Assembly (NCBI GenBank): GCA_947178045.1
Contig: CAMWWR010000180.1
Location: forward strand, 1 to 5,087
Source: an uncultured Clostridia bacterium
GTDB lineage: Bacteria > Bacillota > Clostridia > Lachnospirales > Lachnospiraceae
Direction of reading: 5' to 3'
DNA length: 5,087 nucleotides
Of the stretch, positions 1-4,787 are shown piece by piece. Under the pieces are notes generated by a model, which did not search any database, had not been told where the DNA came from, and saw only the letters and a list, made by a program, of their open reading frames with translations. The position numbers and the translations under genes were made by a program. Position 1 is the stretch's first letter. Each line of letters starts with the position of its first letter.

Positions 1-158
1 ATGATATTATGAATCACGACCATTACAGTAAATACAATCCCCGCCACCTCATGGAAGGGAACCCCTGTAAAAGAATGCCCCAATAACGCGATGAACAGCA
101 ATCCCATTACGATATCAATGACTTTTTTCGGCCTGCCTGCAGCATTATATTTCTTCAT
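1..158 (-). CDS. DUF4405-type small membrane protein, N-terminal part (runs off left edge)
   Basis: Only the first 52 codons are in the window; the gene continues past base 1. The start is ATG at 158-156, preceded on the minus strand by an AGAAAGGAT Shine-Dalgarno about 8 nt upstream. The protein begins with a short basic stretch (MKKYNAAGRPKK), then a hydrophobic helix at about residues 13-31, a short GVPFHEVAG turn, and a second helix from about 39. Histidines at 28, 36 and 50, in the pattern H-E-x-x-G followed by H-N, match DUF4405, a family of small cytochrome-b-like membrane proteins whose histidines may bind heme. That role is inferred from the family and the substrate is unknown. It is divergent from the HxlR regulator next to it, which is the usual layout for a regulator and its target. 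Family assignment is by eye on a partial protein. Confidence 0.72.
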   Translation of the reverse strand, partial: MKKYNAAGRPKKVIDIVMGLLFIALLGHSFTGVPFHEVAGIVFTVMVVIHNI

Positions 159-203
159 GTCTGACTATCCTTTCTTTAACTCAATTCACGCTTGCTTCCA
201 GAA

Positions 204-232
204 TTGACTTTTCCTGCTGTTGATATTATAAT
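204..232 (+). promoter_or_regulatory. Sigma-A promoter for the HxlR-family regulator
   Basis: TTGACT (204-209), a 17-bp spacer and TATAAT (227-232) make a near-consensus promoter. Transcription should begin near 239-240, giving a leader of about 83 nt before the ATG at 323. This placement argues against translation from the in-frame GTG at 239. The -10 overlaps that of the leftward promoter, so RNA polymerase should be able to occupy only one at a time. Confidence 0.75.
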
Positions 233-258
233 TATAGCGTGAATAAATCAAAAAACAA
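231..258 (-). promoter_or_regulatory. Candidate sigma-A promoter for the leftward DUF4405 gene
   Basis: On the minus strand, TTGTTT (258-253) is followed after 16 bp by a perfect TATAAT (236-231). The predicted start is near 224, giving an untranslated leader of about 65 nt before the ATG at 158. The -10 box shares bases with the opposing promoter. The -35 box is only moderately good. Confidence 0.5.
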
Positions 259-267
259 GTACGCACA

Positions 268-303
268 TTCAGGTGCAATACTTATGTTCAGGTTATATAC
301 TTA
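268..303 (+). repeat. Two 17-bp direct repeats, candidate regulator operator
   Basis: TTCAGGTGCAATACTTA (268-284) and TTCAGGTTATATACTTA (287-303) match at 14 of 17 positions. Their starts are 19 bp apart, close to two helical turns, so two bound proteins would sit on nearly the same DNA face. The second copy also contains an imperfect palindrome with AGGT...ACCT arms (290-306). The repeats lie just downstream of the predicted HxlR transcription start and just upstream of the leftward -35 box, so a bound protein could block the first and affect the second. The operator role is inferred. Confidence 0.5.
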
Positions 304-306
304 CCT

Positions 307-313
307 AAAGGAG
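307..313 (+). promoter_or_regulatory. Ribosome binding site that fixes the HxlR start
   Basis: AAAGGAG lies 9 nt before the ATG at 323. No comparable site precedes the upstream in-frame GTG (239) or ATG (284), so it selects the 110-residue start. Confidence 0.85.
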
Positions 314-322
314 AGCGTAAAA

Positions 323-655
323 ATGAGCGAGCGCTGTATATCAAAGGAATGTTTAAATGACACTGGTTTCAGCTATACCTTGTCGCTTATCAACGGAAAA
401 TACAAAATGACGATTCTTTATACTTTAATGGAATTTGGTATTGTTCGATTCAATGAAATGAAAAAATATATCGGAGAGATTTCCTTTAAAACTCTCAGCT
501 CCACCCTGAAGGAGCTGGAAGCAGATCAGCTTGTTCACCGCGAAGAATATCCTCAGATTCCGCCAAAGGTCGAATACAGTCTGACAGAGCGCGGTAAGTC
601 CTTAATACCGATTCTTGACGGAATGTGCGAATGGGGATATAAAAACAGACTATAA
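323..655 (+). CDS. HxlR-family winged-helix transcriptional regulator
   Basis: This is a 110-residue cytoplasmic DNA-binding protein, the usual size for HxlR (YodB/HypR/CatR-like) regulators. Family hallmarks run in order: LINGKYKMTILYTL (22-35), RFNEMKKYI (42-50), the recognition helix around SFKTLSSTLKELE (54-66), the wing with PPKVEYSLTERG (80-91), and a C-terminal dimerisation helix ending in CEWGY (102-106). HxlR proteins act as dimers and often repress themselves and a divergent gene; here that would be the DUF4405 gene. Cysteines are at 5, 10 and 102. In YodB and HypR an N-terminal cysteine senses electrophiles or oxidants, so Cys5 or Cys10 could do so here, but this is inference. The ATG at 323 is chosen for its Shine-Dalgarno and because an in-frame GTG at 239 sits at the predicted transcription start. 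Sampled lines are 37-50% GC, much lower than the ABC genes. Confidence 0.9.
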   Translation: MSERCISKECLNDTGFSYTLSLINGKYKMTILYTLMEFGIVRFNEMKKYIGEISFKTLSSTLKELEADQLVHREEYPQIPPKVEYSLTERGKSLIPILDGMCEWGYKNRL

Positions 656-660
656 GAAGC

Positions 661-692
661 TCCGGCAGGAGGGACATCCCCTGTCTGCCGGA
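661..692 (+). terminator. Hairpin after the HxlR gene, possible weak terminator
   Basis: Perfect 8-bp arms TCCGGCAG (661-668) and CTGCCGGA (685-692) begin 5 bp after the HxlR stop. A nested GGGA/TCCC pair (671-674, 677-680) extends the structure. The GC-rich stem and position suit a terminator, but no T-run follows on either strand, so it is not a canonical intrinsic terminator. It could instead be one end of the repeat-rich spacer. Confidence 0.4.
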
Positions 693-737
693 CGATTCAC
701 TTGTCAACAAAAATCAGACACAAAAATCAATCTTTTG

Positions 738-896
738 TCACTCTCCCCCCCAATCTCCGTACATTATCACTCCACAAACGCCCATACTTATGGAAACGCT
801 GATTAAAGCGTTTCCGGCACCGGATTTGCGCCGCGAAGCGGCATATTCCTTGGCAAATTCGTGTGCATCCGCCAGCGGCTCTAAGGAAGCGATGAT
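738..896 (-). other. Start-less open frame in the repeat-rich spacer, possible gene remnant
   Basis: Reading leftward from a stop at 899-897, the minus strand is open for 53 codons to a TGA at 740-738. It encodes protein-like text such as LADAHEFAKEYAASRRKSG in the middle. No start codon with a ribosome binding site opens the frame; the first ATG falls near the end. It passes through both hairpins of the 792-911 unit. It may be a fragment of a displaced gene or chance coding potential of a repeat. I do not recognise it. A run of seven C (745-751) lies in its last codons. Confidence 0.2.
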
Positions 897-911
897 TTAA
901 TCAGCGCTTCC
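792..911. mobile_element. 120-bp unit with 16-bp terminal inverted repeats (MITE/BIME-like)
   Basis: GGAAACGCTGATTAAA starts at 792 on the plus strand, and GGAAGCGCTGATTAAA starts at 911 on the minus strand, so the ends are inverted copies matching at 15 of 16 bases. Each end also folds alone: 792-800 pairs with 807-815 around a 6-nt loop, and 876-891 pairs with 905-920. A small GCCGC-GAA-GCGGC hairpin sits inside at 830-842. There is no transposase, so a non-autonomous element or a REP-type paired palindrome is the likely class. No clean target-site duplication is seen: TTA occurs on both flanks but is offset by one base on the left. Family unknown. Confidence 0.45.
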
Positions 912-920
912 TTAGAGCCG
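876..920. repeat. Perfect 16-bp inverted repeat spanning the ABC gene stop
   Basis: CGGCTCTAAGGAAGCG (876-891) and its exact complement (905-920) flank a 13-nt loop that can add four more pairs (TGAT/ATCA). The right arm holds the last two sense codons and the TAA of the leftward ABC gene. In that transcript the structure would form a long hairpin at the 3' end. No U-run follows, so it may protect the RNA end or act as a factor-assisted terminator rather than an intrinsic one. Confidence 0.75.
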
Positions 921-2705
921 CCCCATCTGGGTCAAATACATCTGCGCATACTCTCCCTCCAGCGCCATAAGCTGCTGATGGGTTCCCCGCTCCGCAATCC
1001 GTCCGTCCCGGATCAGCAGAATCAGGTCGGAATCCCGTATCGTGGACAGGCGGTGAGCAATGATGAAAGAGGTGCGCCCCCGGGTGATGGCGAACATTGC
1101 CTGGCGGATATGCTGCTCCGTCACCGTATCCACAGAGCTGGTGGCCTCATCCAATATCATGATGGGAGCCTGCTCCAGCACGGCCCTGGCGATGGTCAGC
1201 AGCTGGCGCTCTCCCTGGCTCAGCTCTGCGCCGCCCTGATGCAGCACCGTCTCATAGCCCTGCGGCAGCCTTCGGATAAAAGCATCCGCCCCCGCCGCCT
1301 TCGCCGCCGCCTCAACCTCCTCCATCGGCACATTATCGTGTCCGTAGCTGATATTTTCCCGGACGGAAACGCCGAAAAGCGCCGTATCCTGAAGCACCAC
1401 GCCGAAAGCCCGGCGCAGCTCTCCCAGCCGGTAATGGCGCAGGTCGTGGCCGTCCAGCAGGATGGCTCCCTCCTGCACATCATAAAAACGGGTGAGAAGA
1501 TTGATCAACGTTGTTTTTCCCGAGCCCGTGGGGCCGACCACCGCCACTCTGGTTCCCGCCGGGATCTCCAGATCAATATGCCGCAGAACCGGCTTATCCG
1601 GCCGGTAGCCGAACGTCACATCACGAAAGCTCACAGCGCCGCCGACTCCCTCCGCACTTCTGGCATCGGCCGTATCCTCCGGCTCGCAGGCCTCGTCCAG
1701 AATCTCCAGAATACGCTCCGCCCCGGCCACCGCCGTCTGAAAATTGTTATAAATATTGGCGATTTCCACAAAGGGACGGGCAAACTGTCTGGAATACAGC
1801 AGAAAGCTGGAGATTTCTCCCACCGTCAACCTCCCCTTAAGAGCCATCACGCCGCTGGCAATGGCAATCAGCACATAGGTCAGATTATTGATCACGTTCA
1901 TCATGGGCATCAGGTAGCCGGAGGCGATCTGCGCTCTGGCAGCCACCCGGCAGAAGGCATCGTTGTTCTCCACGAATTTTTCCACCATCTCCCGCTCCTG
2001 GCCAAACGCCTTGACCATGCTGATTCCGGAGATACTTTCCTCCACCTGGCCGTTGAGTTTTCCGAGTATTTCCTGCTGCTGCCGGAACAGCACCTTCGTC
2101 CTCCTTGTCACGGCCCGGGTCAGCAGAAAGATCAGCAGCACCGCAAAAAGCGCGATGGCAGTGAGCAGCGGGCTCATGCAGACCATGACGCAGAAGATGC
2201 CCGTGATCGTAAATCCGTACATCATCAGCTGGGTCAGGGAATCCGATATGGTGACGCTGATATTGTCCACATCGTTGGTCAGACGGCTCATCAGCTCGCC
2301 GTGCTGTCTGGTGTCAAAAAAGGACAGCGGAAGTCTTTCCATGTGGGCAAACAGGCTGGTGCGGATATGCAGGATCATCCGCTGCCCGGTGCCCGCCATC
2401 AGAAACTGCTGTAAAAAACGAATCCGCCAGTCCCCAAGATACAGCGCCGCTAAAATCGCAAGCAGCTGCAGCCCCGGTTCTTTGCTGTCAATGCAGTTGA
2501 CTGCCCTGCCGATGATGTAGGGAGACAGAACGGCGGAGACGGAAGCCAGAGCCGACAACAGCAGGATCCAGCCCAGTCCCTTTCGATGTCCCCGGGTTAT
2601 CTGCCACAGCCGGAGCAGCGTGCCCTTCATATTCTTCGGTTTCACGGCAGGGACACCTCTTGCGCGGCCCAGCTGAGAGGGCGGCGTGGCCATATTCTTA
2701 TCCAT
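912..2705 (-). CDS. ABC exporter half-transporter, catalytically complete subunit of a heterodimer
   Basis: This 597-residue protein fuses a six-helix membrane domain (about residues 40-320) to one ATPase domain (about 355-597), the standard layout and length of type IV (ABCB-like) exporters. Motifs counted from the ATG at 2705: A-loop Tyr367, Walker A GPTGSGKT with Lys397, Q-loop Gln439, signature LSQGE (495-499), Walker B ILDE with Asp519 and catalytic Glu520, and switch His551. The Walker B Glu and switch His are canonical, but the signature departs from LSGGQ, as in the TM288/BmrD type of subunit. It should pair with the preceding gene's product in the inner membrane leaflet-spanning exporter; substrates are probably drugs or lipophilic compounds, though the sequence does not show which. 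The ATG is chosen because AAGGAGG lies 8 nt upstream; the in-frame GTG at 2714 overlaps that site. The gene overlaps the upstream one by 8 bp. Its last codons fall in a palindrome, so its extreme C-terminus may have been altered by an insertion. Confidence 0.93.
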   Translation of the reverse strand: MDKNMATPPSQLGRARGVPAVKPKNMKGTLLRLWQITRGHRKGLGWILLLSALASVSAVLSPYIIGRAVNCIDSKEPGLQLLAILAALYLGDWRIRFLQQFLMAGTGQRMILHIRTSLFAHMERLPLSFFDTRQHGELMSRLTNDVDNISVTISDSLTQLMMYGFTITGIFCVMVCMSPLLTAIALFAVLLIFLLTRAVTRRTKVLFRQQQEILGKLNGQVEESISGISMVKAFGQEREMVEKFVENNDAFCRVAARAQIASGYLMPMMNVINNLTYVLIAIASGVMALKGRLTVGEISSFLLYSRQFARPFVEIANIYNNFQTAVAGAERILEILDEACEPEDTADARSAEGVGGAVSFRDVTFGYRPDKPVLRHIDLEIPAGTRVAVVGPTGSGKTTLINLLTRFYDVQEGAILLDGHDLRHYRLGELRRAFGVVLQDTALFGVSVRENISYGHDNVPMEEVEAAAKAAGADAFIRRLPQGYETVLHQGGAELSQGERQLLTIARAVLEQAPIMILDEATSSVDTVTEQHIRQAMFAITRGRTSFIIAHRLSTIRDSDLILLIRDGRIAERGTHQQLMALEGEYAQMYLTQMGRL

Positions 2706-4521
2706 GGAATGCACCTCCTTCCCCGGCTGCCGCTCCCGGGCAGTCCTCGTCCCCGATCTGAGAGCGGTATATGGCCCTATAAGGCTCGCAGTCCGCCATC
2801 AGCTCCTCGTGAGAGCCGAAGCCGCAGACCCTCCCGTCCTCCATGCAGAGGATATGATCTGCCTTCATAACCGTGGCGATCCGCTGGCTCACCAGCAGCA
2901 CCGTCATGCCCGCGGACTCTCTGCGTATCCCCGCCAGCACCTGTGCCTCCGTGGTGGCATCCAGGGCGCTGGTGCAGTCGTCCAGAATCAGAATCCGCGG
3001 CTTTTTCAGCAATGCTCTGGCGATCGACAGCCGCTGCTTCTGCCCGCCGGAGAGGTTCACACCTCCCTGGCCCAGCCAGGTGTCATAGCCCTCTGGCAGC
3101 TTTTCCACAAACGCCTGCGCACAGGCCGCCTCTGCCGCCCGGCAGATCTCCTCCCTGCCCGCCTGCTTGTCTCCCCAGCGCAGATTCTCCTCTATCGTGC
3201 CCGTGAAAAGCAGCGCCTTCTGGGGCACTACGGCAATCATCTGACGCAGCTGCGCCATGGGCACCCGGGTTACATCCCGTCCCCCCACCAGCACCTGGCC
3301 CCGGGTGGCGTCATAAAACCGGGGAACCAGATTCACCAGCGTGGATTTGCCCGAGCCGGTGGGGCCGATGATGCCGACCGTCTCCCCCGCTCTGACCGAA
3401 AAAACGGCGTCCTGCACGGCCGGGCGGGCTGTGCCCGCATAGGCGAAGGACACCTGCCGGAAAACGATGCTGCCCTCCGAAAGCTGCTCCCGCGGGGATA
3501 TCTCCTCGCACCCGCTGTCTGCCGCAGAAAAGCCCCCGGTCTCATTCGCCGCGGCTCCGGTATTCTCCTCCGCCACCTCCTGCTGGGCAGGCATTTCGCT
3601 TAAAACCTCCTGCACCCGGGCGGAGGATGCCACCGCGCGGACGGCAGAATTCAGAATATTGGATACCATACCAAGCGCAAACAGCACCTGTGTCATATAG
3701 TTGACGCAGGCCATCAGCCGCCCGATTTCCCCGGCCGTCTCCCGCCCGGAAAGCCACAGCATCACCACGATCCCCGCATTGACGGTCAGATTGATCAGTG
3801 GGCCGAATACCGCCATGACCCGCATGGAGGAAATTCCGGCCTCCGCCAGCTGCCCGGAGGCATCCCCGAATTTCTCCCGTTCCTGCTCCTCTGCCCGGAA
3901 GGCCTTGACCACCCGGATTGCGCTCAGGAATTCCCTGCTGGTGCGGTTCAGCCCGTCCAGCTTTTTCTGCATTCTGTCGAACCGGGGATAGCCCAGCTTC
4001 ATATTGCCGCAGATCAGCAGCCCGGCACAGACCAGAATCACCATCATCAAAGGCAGCAGCGCGGGCATCTGGAGGACGATCAGCACCACCGCACCGACGC
4101 AGGTCACCGGAGCCTTGAGCATGATCCGCATAATGCCGTTAATAAAATTCTGCATCTGCGTCACATCGTTGGTGATCCTTGTGACAATGGAGGCCGGCTG
4201 CAGCCGGTCAATATTTTCATAGGAGAGCGTCTGCACCTTCTCATAGATGTCCAGCCGAATTTCCTTGCCGATCAGCTGGGAGGTCCGGCTCGCGTAGATA
4301 TTGCGCACCACCGCGCCGACGGCACCCGCGGCGGTGATCCCCAGCATAATCAGGCCGTACTGCAAAATCAGCTCCAGCTCCTGTCCCTTCACTCCGCGGT
4401 CCACAATATAGGACATGAAAGTCGGCTGCAGCAGATCCGCAAACGTCTCTATGGCGAGGAATACCACCGCGATCAGGAACATCCCTATGTGCTTTTTGAT
4501 ATAATGCATCATCAATTTCAT
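2698..4521 (-). CDS. ABC exporter half-transporter, degenerate-site subunit of a heterodimer
   Basis: This 607-residue protein is the first gene of the exporter operon. The membrane domain covers about residues 10-305, with helices near 13-37, 51-72, 130-150, 153-172, 233-258 and 268-292; the ATPase domain covers about 350-590. Motifs: A-loop Tyr361, Walker A GPTGSGKST (386-394, Lys392), Q-loop Gln434, signature LSGGQ (490-494), Walker B LILDD with Asp514, D-loop SALD (518-521). Asp515 replaces the catalytic Glu, and Gln546 (VSQR) replaces the switch His. These are the marks of the TM287/BmrC/LmrC class, which works only with a catalytically complete partner, here the next gene. A longer than usual acidic Ala/Glu/Gly-rich linker (about 309-350) separates the domains, and the tail (590-607) is low complexity. 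The ATG at 4521 has GGGAG 8 nt upstream. The drug-efflux role is inferred from family and the MarR neighbour. Confidence 0.93.
   Translation of the reverse strand: MKLMMHYIKKHIGMFLIAVVFLAIETFADLLQPTFMSYIVDRGVKGQELELILQYGLIMLGITAAGAVGAVVRNIYASRTSQLIGKEIRLDIYEKVQTLSYENIDRLQPASIVTRITNDVTQMQNFINGIMRIMLKAPVTCVGAVVLIVLQMPALLPLMMVILVCAGLLICGNMKLGYPRFDRMQKKLDGLNRTSREFLSAIRVVKAFRAEEQEREKFGDASGQLAEAGISSMRVMAVFGPLINLTVNAGIVVMLWLSGRETAGEIGRLMACVNYMTQVLFALGMVSNILNSAVRAVASSARVQEVLSEMPAQQEVAEENTGAAANETGGFSAADSGCEEISPREQLSEGSIVFRQVSFAYAGTARPAVQDAVFSVRAGETVGIIGPTGSGKSTLVNLVPRFYDATRGQVLVGGRDVTRVPMAQLRQMIAVVPQKALLFTGTIEENLRWGDKQAGREEICRAAEAACAQAFVEKLPEGYDTWLGQGGVNLSGGQKQRLSIARALLKKPRILILDDCTSALDATTEAQVLAGIRRESAGMTVLLVSQRIATVMKADHILCMEDGRVCGFGSHEELMADCEPYRAIYRSQIGDEDCPGAAAGEGGAFHG
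2714..2720 (-). promoter_or_regulatory. Ribosome binding site of the second ABC gene
   Basis: AAGGAGG on the minus strand lies 8 nt before the ATG at 2705 and inside the last codons (Glu-Gly-Gly) of the upstream ABC gene. It rules out the GTG at 2714-2712, which overlaps the site, and fits coupled translation across the 8-bp gene overlap. Confidence 0.88.
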
Positions 4522-4529
4522 AAATCATT

Positions 4530-4534
4530 CTCCC
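4530..4534 (-). promoter_or_regulatory. Ribosome binding site of the first ABC gene
   Basis: GGGAG on the minus strand is 8 nt from the ATG at 4521. This favours that start over the in-frame ATGs at 4512 and 4509 and over the out-of-frame ATG at 4528, which is too close to the site. Confidence 0.75.
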
Positions 4535-4545
4535 TGTGCCGCGAT

Positions 4546-4576
4546 CGGGCGAGCAGCTTTTCTCTCTGCCTGCCCG
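4546..4576 (-). promoter_or_regulatory. Leader hairpin just upstream of the ABC operon start
   Basis: On the plus strand CGGGCGAGCAG (4546-4556) faces CTGCCTGCCCG (4566-4576) around a 9-nt loop. In the leftward transcript this is an 11-position stem with one A-C mismatch and one G-U pair. It ends 11 nt before the GGGAG ribosome binding site. AGCAGC at 4552-4557 could instead pair with GCTGCT at 4587-4592, giving two exclusive folds. There is no U-run after it, so an intrinsic terminator is unlikely. A role in controlling translation or pausing is inferred. Confidence 0.4.
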
Positions 4577-4605
4577 TGTGGAGCGCGCTGCTGCAGCAAT
4601 CAGCC

Positions 4606-4662
4606 TTATATGTATTCCCGCCCATTGACGCCCTGCGCATGCAATGAAGGAGATAGCCGCAT
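4606..4662 (-). CDS. Candidate 18-residue leader peptide upstream of the ABC operon
   Basis: A short frame starts with ATG at 4662-4660 and ends with TAA at 4608-4606, encoding MRLSPSLHAQGVNGREYI. A near-perfect Shine-Dalgarno, AAAGGAG (4676-4670), lies 7 nt upstream. It points the same way as the ABC genes and ends 84 nt before the first of them. The peptide has no membrane segment or known domain, so the act of translation is more likely to matter than the product. A comparable case is bmrB, whose translation controls bmrCD in Bacillus subtilis by ribosome-mediated attenuation. I do not recognise the peptide. The chief doubt is that a short frame with a good ribosome binding site can occur by chance. 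Confidence 0.42.
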   Translation of the reverse strand: MRLSPSLHAQGVNGREYI

Positions 4663-4675
4663 AAGGTATCTCCTT
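4647..4675 (-). promoter_or_regulatory. Inverted repeat that buries the leader ORF's ribosome binding site and start
   Basis: AAGGAGATA (4647-4655) and TATCTCCTT (4667-4675) are perfect 9-bp complements with an 11-nt loop. In the leftward RNA the 5' arm is the leader Shine-Dalgarno, the loop carries the AUG, and the 3' arm is codons 3-6. The fold would therefore hide the leader's own initiation site. The stem has only four GC pairs and no T-run follows on either strand, so it is a poor terminator; a switch controlling leader initiation is the better reading. Confidence 0.5.
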
Positions 4676-4676
4676 T

Positions 4677-4787
4677 CCATCAGTTTCTCGCTAATTTTAT
4701 TATCGCTTTTTCCGTTCCGGTTTATATTCCCCATTGCGCGGCGGAATTTTTACCAAACCATTCATCTTCTCTCATACAATATCTCAT
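4677..4787. other. AT-rich spacer between the MarR-like gene and the leader ORF
   Basis: No hairpin terminator follows the MarR-like stop. On the minus strand there are -10-like boxes (TATAAA near 4720, GATAAT near 4701), but none has a recognisable -35 box at 16-18 bp. The absence of both terminator and promoter favours read-through from the MarR-like gene into the leader and ABC genes, though a weak or activator-dependent promoter is possible. Confidence 0.4.

Noticed and set aside
239..322. GTG at 239 as the HxlR start, adding 28 residues
   Set aside because: It sits at the predicted transcription start, has no ribosome binding site, and the added residues cover the direct repeats; ATG 323 has AAAGGAG at good spacing.
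679..707. Minus-strand TTGACA (707-702) as a promoter -35 box
   Set aside because: The bases 17 bp on (684-679) read ACAGGG, which is not a -10 box, and no gene starts leftward there.
707..729. Two ACAAAAATCA direct repeats (707-716, 720-729)
   Set aside because: Short, AT-rich and only two copies. They give U-rich stretches in the leftward RNA, but no hairpin precedes them, so they do not make a terminator.
786..915. TTA flanking the 120-bp unit as a target-site duplication
   Set aside because: The left TTA is separated from the repeat end by one base while the right one abuts it, and three bases are too few to be convincing.
978..2414. Long plus-strand open frame of 478 codons opposite the second ABC gene
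   Set aside because: It is antisense to a gene with every ABC ATPase motif, has no recognisable domain, and its His/Gln/Arg-rich text is what a GC-rich gene gives in its complementary frame.
2706..2714. GTG at 2714 as the start of the second ABC gene
   Set aside because: It overlaps the AAGGAGG site, which is ideally placed for the ATG at 2705.
2686..3603. Plus-strand open frame of 305 codons opposite the first ABC gene
   Set aside because: It is a complementary-frame shadow of the ABC ATPase domain, with no family motifs or ribosome binding site.
4647..4675. The inverted repeat as an intrinsic terminator of the MarR-like gene
   Set aside because: The stem has only four GC pairs in nine and no U-run follows in the leftward RNA.
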